Shown here: one piece after another, positions 7,416 to 15,379 of the stretch
How positions within the stretch are numbered: the first letter of the stretch is position 1
Layout of the letters: each line of letters begins with the position of its first letter
Assembly (NCBI RefSeq): GCF_014306095.1
Contig: NZ_JACRWC010000062.1
Span: 1 to 25,119, forward strand
From: Lentihominibacter faecis
GTDB taxonomy: Bacteria; Bacillota; Clostridia; Peptostreptococcales; Anaerovoracaceae
Reading direction: 5' to 3'
Length of the DNA: 25,119 bases
The notes under the pieces: model-generated
Databases searched by the model: none
What the model saw: the letters and a program-made list of their open reading frames with translations, nothing else
Told to the model about the DNA's origin: nothing
Translations under genes and position numbers: made by a program

Positions 7416-8735
7416 ATGGGACAGCAAGGTAAGCACCTGAACAGCATTAAAGTAAGTCACGAAAAGCATACTGCTGGATGTGCCACTGAAATAATGGCTA
7501 TACCTGAAACTGTCTGTATTTCTATGTCTCAGCATATCGGAGCACCATGCAAGCCTCTCGTAAAGAAGGGCGACCAGGTGAAAGTGGGACAGCTGATCGG
7601 AGATACAGATGCGTTTGTAAGTGCCCCGATCCATTCAAGTGTATCCGGTACGGTAAAGGAGATCTCCACGATCCGTTCGGTAACAGGAGGGGATGATCAG
7701 GTAGTTATCATTGAGACAGATGGCAATCAGGATGTCTATGAAGAGATCAAGCCACCTGTAATCAATGATATGAAAGATTTTATTGCAGCAGTAAGAGCCA
7801 GCGGTCTTGTTGGTCTGGGCGGAGCTTCGTTCCCGACTCACATCAAGCTGAATCCTAAGAATCTGGAGGAAGTGGACACGCTGATTGTCAACGCTGCAGA
7901 ATGTGAGCCGTTTATTACATCGGACCACAGACTGATGCTGGAGAACACGGAATACATCATCAAAGGTGCCGTGGCTATCATGAAGTATCTCGGCCTGAAG
8001 AAAGGCCACATCGGCGTGGAGGAAAACAAGCCGGATGCTATCGAAAAGCTCAGAAAGGTAATTGCAGACATGGGTCACTCCGGGGATATCGAAGTGAACG
8101 TTCTCAGAGCAAGATACCCGCAGGGCGCAGAACGAGTTATGATCTATGAGATCACGGGCAAGACGCTGAGGGCAGGAATGCTCCCGGCAGATGTAGGCGT
8201 GATCCTTTCCAATGTTACGACCATCGCATTTATCGGTCAGTATCTGGAAACAGGAAGACCGCTCACAACGAAGAGAGTGACGGTAGACGGCAATGCCGTT
8301 GCAGAACCGAAGAATATCATCGTTCCGATCGGTGCAAGGATCGCAGATGTTATCGCAGCATGTGGAGGATACAAGGCTGAGCCTAAGAAGATCCTCATGG
8401 GCGGACCTATGATGGGACGTGCTGTGTACTCGGATGCATTCCCGATCATCAAGAACAATAATGCCATTCTGGCCTTTGACGGACCGCAGGCACTGATCCC
8501 GGAAGAAACCGGCTGCATCAAGTGCGGAAGATGCCACGGAGCATGTCCGTTCGAGCTCCTGCCGGTATCCATCGCAGAAGCTTATGAAAACAAGGATGTA
8601 GAAAGACTGCAGGCGTTAGAGGTAATGCAGTGCATGGAATGCGGAAGCTGTTCCTATATCTGTCCTGCGAGAAGACCTCTGGCTTTCATCAATAAGATGT
8701 CAAAGGGATTTTTAAAGGAGGCGACAAGTAAATAA
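7416..8735 (+). CDS. rnfC: Rnf complex subunit C, NADH-binding iron-sulfur subunit
   Basis: A 439-residue peripheral subunit of the Rnf complex, which couples electron flow between reduced ferredoxin and NAD+ to Na+ or H+ pumping. RnfC carries the NAD(H) site on the cytoplasmic face. The glycine-rich GLGGASFPTHIK block (from about residue 133) marks the Nqo1/51-kDa-like nucleotide-binding domain. The C-terminus has two 4Fe-4S motifs, CIKCGRCHGAC (Cys367, 370, 373, 377) and CMECGSCSYIC (Cys406, 409, 412, 416). The ATG at 7416 is chosen over the TTG at 7410 because AGGAAGG (7401-7407) sits eight nt before it. It is first of six genes, and its stop overlaps the next start as TAATG. Confidence 0.96.
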   Translation: MGQQGKHLNSIKVSHEKHTAGCATEIMAIPETVCISMSQHIGAPCKPLVKKGDQVKVGQLIGDTDAFVSAPIHSSVSGTVKEISTIRSVTGGDDQVVIIETDGNQDVYEEIKPPVINDMKDFIAAVRASGLVGLGGASFPTHIKLNPKNLEEVDTLIVNAAECEPFITSDHRLMLENTEYIIKGAVAIMKYLGLKKGHIGVEENKPDAIEKLRKVIADMGHSGDIEVNVLRARYPQGAERVMIYEITGKTLRAGMLPADVGVILSNVTTIAFIGQYLETGRPLTTKRVTVDGNAVAEPKNIIVPIGARIADVIAACGGYKAEPKKILMGGPMMGRAVYSDAFPIIKNNNAILAFDGPQALIPEETGCIKCGRCHGACPFELLPVSIAEAYENKDVERLQALEVMQCMECGSCSYICPARRPLAFINKMSKGFLKEATSK

Positions 8736-9733
8736 TGGATAACAAGTATCATGAGAAACTGATCGTATCATCGTCTCCGCATATGGTGACAAAGACAGAT
8801 ACGAGCAAGATTATGGGAACAGTGCTTATCGCACTTCTGCCGGCATTTGCAGTCGGTATCTATCAGTTCGGATTCCGCGTAGTGACGCTGACGGCCGTGT
8901 TCGTAGCATCCTGCGTACTGTTCGAATATCTGTATAACAAAATCGCGAAAAAACCGCAGACTGTCGGCGACCTCAGTGCAGTTCTTACCGGTGTGCTGCT
9001 GGCATTCAACTGCCCGTCCAGCCTGCCTTATGAAATTGCCATCGTAGGTTCTTTTGCAGCGATCGTTGTGATCAAGCAGCTCTTTGGCGGTATCGGTCAG
9101 AACCTGGTAAACCCTGCGGTAACTGCCAGAGTATTCATGTTCATCGCGTTCGCTACACCGATGACTTCCTGGCCGACTCCGAGAGGCGGACACGCGACAG
9201 GTGCTGTTGTGGATGCTACGACTTCCGCAACTCCGCTGGGCGTACTTTCTCACGGAAGCTTTGCAGACGTGTACAATGACGGATTCACCAAGATGGATCT
9301 TTTCCTCGGAAACGTAGGAGGATGTATCGGTGAAGTCAGCGCGCTGGCGATCCTCATCGGCGGTCTGTTCCTGATCTGGAAAAAAGTCATCTCCCCGATC
9401 ATCCCTGTTACGTTTATCGCAACAGTATTCGTGCTGGGCTTAATCTGGGGCGGATTTGACGGCGCTCTGTTCCACATCCTGGCCGGCGGCCTGATGCTGG
9501 GCGCATTCTTCTGTGCTACAGACTATGTAACATCCCCGACACTGCCTCTGGGCAAGGTGATCTTCGGTATCGGATGTGGTCTGTTCACTATGCTCATTCG
9601 TATTTTCGCATCTTATCCGGAAGGTGTTTCATTCGCGATCCTGCTGATGAATATCCTGACTCCGTACATAGATAAGATCTGTGAAAAGAGAATGTACAAA
9701 CTGCCGAAAAAAGCGAAGGAGGGAGAGAAATAA
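8735..9733 (+). CDS. rnfD: Rnf complex subunit D, FMN-carrying membrane subunit
   Basis: A 332-residue integral membrane subunit with many hydrophobic helices, homologous to NqrB. It helps carry electrons through the membrane part of Rnf. DATTSATPLG at residues 160-169 is the covalent flavin site, with Thr166 the expected FMN-linked residue. The start overlaps the rnfC stop by one base and has AAAGGAGG at 8714-8721. The C-terminus is a basic cytoplasmic tail. The NqrB family and the operon make this secure. Confidence 0.95.
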   Translation: MDNKYHEKLIVSSSPHMVTKTDTSKIMGTVLIALLPAFAVGIYQFGFRVVTLTAVFVASCVLFEYLYNKIAKKPQTVGDLSAVLTGVLLAFNCPSSLPYEIAIVGSFAAIVVIKQLFGGIGQNLVNPAVTARVFMFIAFATPMTSWPTPRGGHATGAVVDATTSATPLGVLSHGSFADVYNDGFTKMDLFLGNVGGCIGEVSALAILIGGLFLIWKKVISPIIPVTFIATVFVLGLIWGGFDGALFHILAGGLMLGAFFCATDYVTSPTLPLGKVIFGIGCGLFTMLIRIFASYPEGVSFAILLMNILTPYIDKICEKRMYKLPKKAKEGEK

Positions 9734-9734
9734 A

Positions 9735-10286
9735 ATGAAAAACAATAATTTTAAAGAAAATTTCATCCCTGCTATCGTACTGGTCTGCATTTGTCTGGTA
9801 GTCAGCCTGGCACTTGCAGCAACATACAACGTAGCAAATCCGACCATCATCGCCAATCAGCAGAAATCCGCTGATGAAGCGAGAATGGAAGTTCTTCCGG
9901 ACGGCGACAGCTTTACAGAATACGACGGCAAGCTGGTAAACGGCGTAGATGACTGCTACATCGCAGACAACAAGGCCGGCATGGCTGTGACTGCTGAATA
10001 CAAGGGATTCGGCGGTGCTGTTAAAGTTATGATCGGTATCGACGCCAACGGCGAAATCACTGGTGTGAAGGTAACGGAACACTCCGAAACTCCGGGTCTT
10101 GGTACGAAAGCTGCAGATCCTGGATATCTGAAACAGTATCAGGGCGTTTCGGAAGCAACGGCTGGTCATATTAACGATGACCCAAACATTGACGCAGTAA
10201 CAGGTGCGACAATCACATCCAACGCTGTATATGGCTCTGTTGTCGAAGCACTGGCGCAGTTTAAAGAATGCGGAGGTGTGAAATAA
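9735..10286 (+). CDS. rnfG: Rnf complex subunit G, extracytoplasmic FMN-binding subunit
   Basis: A 183-residue subunit with one N-terminal membrane helix (about residues 11-33) and an FMN-binding domain outside the membrane. The covalent flavin motif TGAT occurs at residues 156-159 (DAVTGATITSNAV), with Thr159 the attachment residue, and GLGTKA precedes it at 121-126. The ATG at 9735 follows the rnfD stop by one base and has GGAGGGAGA (9719-9727) upstream. An in-frame ATG at 9681 inside rnfD has no such site. It is homologous to NqrC. Confidence 0.95.
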   Translation: MKNNNFKENFIPAIVLVCICLVVSLALAATYNVANPTIIANQQKSADEARMEVLPDGDSFTEYDGKLVNGVDDCYIADNKAGMAVTAEYKGFGGAVKVMIGIDANGEITGVKVTEHSETPGLGTKAADPGYLKQYQGVSEATAGHINDDPNIDAVTGATITSNAVYGSVVEALAQFKECGGVK

Positions 10287-10966
10287 TGAATAAATTAAGT
10301 ATCTTAACGAAAGGTATTATTAAGGAAAACCCCGTACTGGTCCTGCTGCTGGGATGCTGTCCGACTCTGGCAACGACCACAGGAGCGATCAACGGACTGG
10401 GCATGGGCGTTTCCACACTGGCGGTACTGGTGTGCTCCAATATCGTAATTTCCTTATTGAAGAATATTATTCCGGATAAAGTAAGAATCCCGTGCTACAT
10501 CGTAGTAATCGCCGGATTCGTAACCATCGTTCAGCTCCTGCTGAAGGCTTATCTGCCTGCACTGGACGCTGCGCTTGGTCTCTTTATCCCGCTGATCGTA
10601 GTAAACTGTATCATCTTGGGAAGAGCGGAAATGTTCGCATCCAAGAACAGCGTTCTGGACTCCGCATTAGACGGACTGGGCATGGGTATCGGTTTTACGC
10701 TGGCTCTGGGCATCATGGGTCTCATCAGAGAATTCCTGGGCTCCGGTACTGCGTTTGACATTCCGATCTATGCCAACACAGGCGTGGAACCGGCTGGTAT
10801 CTTCATGCTGGCTCCGGGCGGATTCTTCGTATTCGCTATCCTGATCGCTGCAATCAACTACTTCAGCAAGGGCAAGGCAATCAAGAAGAAGGAAATCGGT
10901 TGTGAAGGATGCGCGATGGCAGACTCCTGCGGTGGCGCATGCGATGGAAAGGAGGCTGACGCATAA
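10286..10966 (+). CDS. rnfE: Rnf complex subunit E, membrane subunit with Cys-rich tail
   Basis: A 226-residue integral membrane subunit (NqrD homologue) with about six helices. It pairs with RnfA in the membrane to form the ion-pumping part. The start overlaps the rnfG stop as TAATG, with GGAGG at 10272-10276. The last ~25 residues after the final helix are hydrophilic and contain GCEGCAMADSCGGACDG, four cysteines that could bind metal or form disulfides. Short cysteine-rich tails occur in some clostridial RnfE proteins as I recall, but the function is not known to me. Confidence 0.94.
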   Translation: MNKLSILTKGIIKENPVLVLLLGCCPTLATTTGAINGLGMGVSTLAVLVCSNIVISLLKNIIPDKVRIPCYIVVIAGFVTIVQLLLKAYLPALDAALGLFIPLIVVNCIILGRAEMFASKNSVLDSALDGLGMGIGFTLALGIMGLIREFLGSGTAFDIPIYANTGVEPAGIFMLAPGGFFVFAILIAAINYFSKGKAIKKKEIGCEGCAMADSCGGACDGKEADA

Positions 10967-11559
10967 TGACAGCTATTTTATCGATTATGCTTGCGGTCAT
11001 TCTGACCAACAACTATGTATTAGCTCAGTTCCTGGGTATCTGTCCGTTCCTGGGCGTATCCAAGAAGCTGGACTCCGCAGTAGGTATGGGTGTTGCGGTA
11101 ACATTCGTAATGCTGCTGGCAACGGCTGTGACCTGGCCGATTCAGATGTACGTTCTCAACACGTTCAACATCGGCTATCTGCAGACGCTGGTATTCATTC
11201 TGGTTATCGCATCTCTGGTACAGCTGGTTGAGATGACGCTGAAGAAATATATGCCTCCGCTCTACAATTCGCTGGGCGTATTCCTGCCGCTGATCACGAC
11301 TAACTGTGCAGTGCTGGGTGTTACGATCCAGAATATCACAGATGGATATAACTACGTGGAATCCCTGTTCTGTGCTATCGGCGCAGGCATCGGCTTCCTG
11401 CTGGCAATGGTACTGTTCGCAGGAATGAGAGAGAAGCTGGAAAACTGCAAAGGTATTCCGGAATGCTTCCAGGGAATTCCTATCACACTGATCTCTGCAT
11501 CGATCCTGTCCATGGCATTCATGGCATTCTCCGGTGTAGTTGACGGAATATTTGGTTAG
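10966..11559 (+). CDS. rnfA: Rnf complex subunit A, membrane subunit
   Basis: A 197-residue integral membrane subunit (NqrE homologue) with six hydrophobic helices and the family blocks [18 protein letters not shown] (residues 16-33) and TTNCAVLGV (about 109-117). These hold cysteines thought to bind an iron-sulfur centre between RnfA and RnfE (family knowledge). The start overlaps the rnfE stop as TAATG and AAAGGAGG lies at 10949-10956. Confidence 0.95.
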   Translation: MTAILSIMLAVILTNNYVLAQFLGICPFLGVSKKLDSAVGMGVAVTFVMLLATAVTWPIQMYVLNTFNIGYLQTLVFILVIASLVQLVEMTLKKYMPPLYNSLGVFLPLITTNCAVLGVTIQNITDGYNYVESLFCAIGAGIGFLLAMVLFAGMREKLENCKGIPECFQGIPITLISASILSMAFMAFSGVVDGIFG

Positions 11560-11573
11560 GAGGTAAGGATAAG

Positions 11574-12476
11574 ATGGGAACAATAGTATTACCTGCTCTT
11601 ATTGTAGCAGCAGTTGGTCTGATCGCCGGTATCATCCTGACTATCGCAGCAAAGCTGATGTTCGTTCCGGTGGACGAACGTGTGGCTGCCATTGAAGAAG
11701 TGCTCCCGGGTGCCAACTGCGGTGCCTGCGGATTCGCAGGATGCTCTGATTATGCCAAGGCTCTGGGAAATGATGCTGATGTCAGCACATCTCTCTGCCC
11801 GGTAGGCGGTGCGGCTGTAGCATCTCAGATCGCTGAGATCATGGGTGTTGCAGGCGGAGATGTAGATCCTAAGATCGCCATGGTTATGTGTAAAGGTACG
11901 CTGGAGGCAACGAGACAGATCGAAGAGCTGGATCGTATCCACTCCTGCAAGTCTGCCAAGATGTTCTACGGCGGAAACTGGGCATGCCCTTATGGCTGTC
12001 TGGGAATGGGAGACTGCGCAGATGTCTGCCAGTTTGACGCGATCCGCATTGTTGACGGTGTTGCTCAGATCGACAGAGAAAAGTGTGTTGGCTGTGAAGC
12101 CTGCATGAAGGTCTGCCCGAACCACATCATCCAGATGGTGGGCAAGAAGAATCTGTTTGTCGTTGCATGCCAGTCCAAGGCGAAGGGTGCACAGACGAGA
12201 AAGGCATGTACAGCTGGTTGTATCGGCTGCATGAAGTGTCAGAAGATCTGTAAGTTCGAAGCTGTTACAGTGGAAAACAACCTGGCAACGATTGACTACG
12301 ACAAGTGTAAGAACTGCGGTATGTGCGCGAAGGAATGCCCGACTGGTGCGATCCTCAGCTTCCGCAAGAAAAAAGCCCCTGCCAAGAAGCCGGCTGCTCC
12401 TAAGGCAGAAGCTCCGGCTGCAGAAGCTCCTAAGGCTGACGCTCCGGCAGAAGAAACAAAGAACACAGAAGCGTAA
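11574..12476 (+). CDS. rnfB: Rnf complex subunit B, polyferredoxin
   Basis: A 300-residue iron-sulfur subunit, thought to take electrons from ferredoxin. One N-terminal helix (residues 4-27) anchors it. A 4Fe-4S site with Cys49, 52, 57 and 75 ([10 protein letters not shown]) follows, then ferredoxin-type clusters at Cys138/142/148/152, 171/174/177/181, 212/216/219/222/226 and 245/248/251/255. The spacing varies more than in simple ferredoxins. The last 35 residues are an Ala/Pro/Lys/Glu-rich tail ([16 protein letters not shown]), probably disordered. The start has TAGGAGGTAAGG at 11557-11568. It is the last gene of the operon before a strong terminator. Confidence 0.95.
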   Translation: MGTIVLPALIVAAVGLIAGIILTIAAKLMFVPVDERVAAIEEVLPGANCGACGFAGCSDYAKALGNDADVSTSLCPVGGAAVASQIAEIMGVAGGDVDPKIAMVMCKGTLEATRQIEELDRIHSCKSAKMFYGGNWACPYGCLGMGDCADVCQFDAIRIVDGVAQIDREKCVGCEACMKVCPNHIIQMVGKKNLFVVACQSKAKGAQTRKACTAGCIGCMKCQKICKFEAVTVENNLATIDYDKCKNCGMCAKECPTGAILSFRKKKAPAKKPAAPKAEAPAAEAPKADAPAEETKNTEA

Positions 12477-12499
12477 AAACTCATATATATTGAGCTGCG

Positions 12500-12527
12500 A
12501 CCCCGGCGGAAATCCGCCGGGGTTTTT
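12500..12527 (+). terminator. Rho-independent terminator of the rnf operon
   Basis: ACCCCGGCGGA (12500-12510) pairs with TCCGCCGGGGT (12513-12523) and runs into TTTTT. This is a very GC-rich, compact hairpin 24 nt after the rnfB stop. Confidence 0.93.
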
Positions 12528-12942
12528 GTGATATGACGAGCAGGTCGGCGAATGTCTAATCCCGATTTCTGCTGCCGGCACGTTTTTATGGTTTTTTGAT
12601 AGGATTCGCATAATCTCCATAGTTCCGACAGGCCTGATCTGACAGATATTTACATTTAAGTTTAATAATGCCACATAGAATCATCTAAAGGCAGGTTCCT
12701 TTGCCCAGTATTCCCAGAATCACCTCGAATTACACGGATCTGGAGAACCGAGCGTGACCGCTGGATCAAAACCAGTCCGGTTGAGTCTTTGCAATACATA
12801 AAATTATGGATTTATCACCAAAATCAAGCCGAAAAGCTAAATTCCAAAATATGTATGCTCGTACAGACGCAGTATTTAAATACAACATACAAATACGATC
12901 CTTAGAAGCAGCCTGCAAACGCGATCCGCAGAAGCAACTTTT
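12528..12942. other. Non-coding stretch between the rnf operon and the nuclease-like gene
   Basis: No gene or RNA gene is recognisable here. It contains copy one of a 48-bp direct repeat (12804-12851) and an AT-rich segment around 12870-12890. Confidence 0.4.
12804..12851. repeat. 48-bp direct repeat, left copy
   Basis: It begins TTATGGATTTATCAC and ends CCAAAATA. It matches 13802-13849 at 43 of 48 positions in the same orientation, 998 bp apart. The two copies bracket the nuclease-like gene. Confidence 0.85.
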
Positions 12943-13671
12943 CTATATCGCACGTGGCAGAATAAAAAACTCGATAATTTCACGCAAAATCTGTGGATCA
13001 CGTATATCCTCCTCAAATGTGCAGATGAGATTGCGCCACTGCCGCCAGCCGTTTTTGCGGTAATCCTCATACGTGTCTATCAGTCCGAAATGTTCCCAGA
13101 TTATAATACTGCCATCACGACAGTGAATCGTAAAATCCGCATAATAAAAATAGCCCTCCACTCGCCGGTCATAATCATAATCCAGTCCGTATTCCTCCAG
13201 CATATCGCCGATGCTCCGCTCGGATTTCGATCGGACCACCTCGCCGCCGTTGGTCACATAGAGAAGATGTTCCGGGTGAGATGTATTTTTATCATAATCA
13301 TGCGTAACCCGCTTCTTGTAAAAATACTGCCGTGGAAGCTGGCGGACCCTGAGAGGGATTCTTTGGAGGATCGCATCTAAACTGTAAGATTCGCATACGG
13401 ACAGCGTTTTCTTGATCTGTGCAAGATTGTTCTGTATGATTTTTCGCTCTTCCATCAAATACCGCTTTCGTGCCAGCTTTCTCACCAGCTCCGGATTCCG
13501 GGTGATCCCGCGCCGTTTTGACTGTCCCCGCTGATAGTAATAAGTCCGGTTTTTCATCTGCAAAGCTTCCAGCCGTCCCGGCGGTAACGATTTCAGTTCG
13601 CTTCGTATTTTTTGAAGTCGTTCGGCGTGCTCCCGTTCCGACTGTTGCAGCAAAGCCTTTAAATCTCTCAT
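12943..13671 (-). CDS. PD-(D/E)XK nuclease-like protein of unknown function
   Basis: A 242-residue soluble protein I cannot assign to a named family. Residues 1-110 are Lys/Arg/Glu-rich and likely helical. The C-terminal half has spaced acidic residues in a pattern like PD-(D/E)XK nucleases: RSKSERSIGDML (Glu in the first helix), then YFYYADFTI (Asp at the end of a strand), then SIIIWEHFGL (Glu in the next strand). The usual final lysine is not in the standard place, so nuclease activity is an inference. The ATG at 13671 is preferred because AGGAGG lies seven nt upstream on the minus strand. The frame is open further to 13782 without a better site. It lies alone, opposite in direction to both neighbours, and is flanked by 48-bp direct repeats, which suggests a small insertion. 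Confidence 0.65.
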   Translation of the reverse strand: MRDLKALLQQSEREHAERLQKIRSELKSLPPGRLEALQMKNRTYYYQRGQSKRRGITRNPELVRKLARKRYLMEERKIIQNNLAQIKKTLSVCESYSLDAILQRIPLRVRQLPRQYFYKKRVTHDYDKNTSHPEHLLYVTNGGEVVRSKSERSIGDMLEEYGLDYDYDRRVEGYFYYADFTIHCRDGSIIIWEHFGLIDTYEDYRKNGWRQWRNLICTFEEDIRDPQILREIIEFFILPRAI

Positions 13672-13801
13672 TTCATAACCTCCTGCCCTTGTTGCAAATA
13701 CCATATACTGGAAAATATTCCCTGTCAAGCCTATCTTATGCAAAATCATATTCTCGTCACCATAACTTCCACAAAATGACATATTATTTCAATGCTGGTT
13801 G

Positions 13802-13849
13802 TTATGGATTTATCACAAAAATCAAGCTGAAAAGTCAAATCCCAAAATA
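13802..13849. repeat. 48-bp direct repeat, right copy
   Basis: Partner of 12804-12851 (five mismatches). GATCCGCAGAA also recurs near both copies (from about 12923 and 13853). Confidence 0.85.
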
Positions 13850-13914
13850 GGGATCCGCAGAATGCCCCCGTAAATAGAACTAAAATGCGAAACATAAAAG
13901 ACACTCAATTCAAC

Positions 13915-13944
13915 TTGACTTATAAGGGGGAGGGCGTGTAGAAT
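13915..13944 (+). promoter_or_regulatory. Candidate promoter of the SipW/TasA-like locus
   Basis: TTGACT (13915-13920) and TAGAAT (13939-13944) are separated by 18 nt and lie about 70 nt before the first gene of the locus. The spacer is G-rich (GGGGGAGGG). This is the best sigma-A-type match in the 345-nt gap 13672-14016, which otherwise holds only the right direct repeat. Confidence 0.6.
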
Positions 13945-14016
13945 ATAACTGTAATTTCAAAATAGGGGAATTTTATACTGAAGATGTTTTGGGGCATCGT
14001 TAGGACATGAGTAACC

Positions 14017-15339
14017 ATGAAAAAGAATGAAGCTAACAATATACAATATTCCAGATCTGCTAAGATCATGAAACGCATCATATGGATGCTTTGCATCCTG
14101 CTGGTTTTAAACGGCGCAGGACTGGCGATCGTTTCGGCTGCACCGCAGGATGACAGCCCTTCGCTGGAACTTTATAAAAACCATGCGAAGGACAATGAAC
14201 CGTTCCAGGTCAGCAACATGGTGCCGGGAGACAAAGTGTCCCAGGATTTTACTGTACGGATCCATCATAAGGATCAGGTCACACTGTACTTTAAAGGTCT
14301 GATCACAAAGCAGAGTAAAGATCTGGGCGATGTCCTGCAGGTACGCGTTACGGATAAAAATTCCGGCAAGATCATCTGTCAGGGCACATTCAATACGATC
14401 AACAATAAAGAATACTCCCAGGAAATCGCCCAGTCAGGCAACGGACAGACTGATGTGACATATCAGGTGGATGCATGGCTTGACACCAGTGTAGGAAATG
14501 CATATCAAAAGGCATTTTTAGATGCAGATTTCCAGTGGTACGTCAAGGATGACGGCAATACAGAACCGACACAGCCATCGGATAATCCGACGACTCCGAC
14601 CGATCCAACCAAACCGAGCCAGTCTGGTGGCAGCAGCGGATCAGGATCTCATGGCGGACTGACAGCCAGGACAGGAGATACAGCGCACATCGTTCTATGG
14701 TGCGTCTTTGCAATCTGCGCACTGGCTATCATCATCCTTCTCATCAAATCCCGCAGAGACAAGAAACTGGCAGGAGAAGATCTGGATGACTCTGATTCCG
14801 AAACACATAAGAAGCTCCGCAGAAGTATGTTCATCGCTGTTTTACTGGCACTGATGCTGGGCGTGACCACCTTTGCACTGATCACATCCATGGTAGAAGT
14901 AAAAGATAACCACTTTGACACTGGCGTCGTGAAGATCAATCTCAACGACGGTAAACCGGTGATCAGCGAAGACGAATACCTCTTCGAACCGGGCATGCGC
15001 GTAGTGAAGGACTTCTTCATAGAAAATGAAGGATCCATCGACGCTTACTATAAGATTTATCTGGAAGATGTGAAGGGCGACCTGGCAGATGTGCTGCAGC
15101 TGACGATTCGCGAGAAAGGAACTGACAAAATCCTGTATCAGGGAACTGCAAAGGAACTGACCCGGGGTTCTGCTGCAGTAGACGAGGCTGTACTGTCGGC
15201 CGGGGAGCGCAAGGATCTGACTATCCGTTTCTACTTCCCGAAAGAGCGGGGAAACGAAGCGCAGGACAAGACCTTATCTTTCAAAATGGGAGCAACAGCT
15301 ACCCAGGTACGGAATAATCCGGATCACAGTTTTGAGTAA
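14017..15339 (+). CDS. Two-domain, membrane-spanning TasA/camelysin-like surface protein
   Basis: A 440-residue protein that reads like two secreted proteins joined. Residues 1-42 are a signal or anchor segment. Domain A (about 43-176) is a TasA-like beta-sandwich (NMVPGDKVSQDFTV, GDVLQVRVTDK). A Pro/Thr/Ser/Gly linker (182-214) leads to TARTGD (216-221), a helix (224-243) and KSRRDKK, which together resemble a sortase sorting signal. A short loop precedes a second helix (271-292) that looks like a second SipW-type signal, then domain B (293-440) with LFEPG, FFIENEGS and ADVLQLTIREK. Domains A and B share the (G/A)DVLQ...KI..QGT pattern, so they are duplicates. With two helices between them both domains would face outward. 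The start has only a weak site (TTAGGA). It may anchor or nucleate the subunits encoded downstream, as TapA does in Bacillus (inference). Confidence 0.75.
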   Translation: MKKNEANNIQYSRSAKIMKRIIWMLCILLVLNGAGLAIVSAAPQDDSPSLELYKNHAKDNEPFQVSNMVPGDKVSQDFTVRIHHKDQVTLYFKGLITKQSKDLGDVLQVRVTDKNSGKIICQGTFNTINNKEYSQEIAQSGNGQTDVTYQVDAWLDTSVGNAYQKAFLDADFQWYVKDDGNTEPTQPSDNPTTPTDPTKPSQSGGSSGSGSHGGLTARTGDTAHIVLWCVFAICALAIIILLIKSRRDKKLAGEDLDDSDSETHKKLRRSMFIAVLLALMLGVTTFALITSMVEVKDNHFDTGVVKINLNDGKPVISEDEYLFEPGMRVVKDFFIENEGSIDAYYKIYLEDVKGDLADVLQLTIREKGTDKILYQGTAKELTRGSAAVDEAVLSAGERKDLTIRFYFPKERGNEAQDKTLSFKMGATATQVRNNPDHSFE

Positions 15340-15379
15340 GACATAAAGCATATCATTCAACGAAGGAGACCTCTTTTCA

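Noticed and set aside
7635-8537. 300-codon minus-strand frame inside rnfC
   Set aside because: Composition is Cys/His/Arg-rich as expected for an antisense shadow; rnfC is certain on the other strand.
11589-12674. 361-codon minus-strand frame over rnfB
   Set aside because: Shadow of rnfB, reads through the operon terminator and has no recognisable domains.
12720-12800. tRNA-like stretch after the rnf operon
   Set aside because: No cloverleaf, no T-loop GTTCRA with matching acceptor stem could be drawn.
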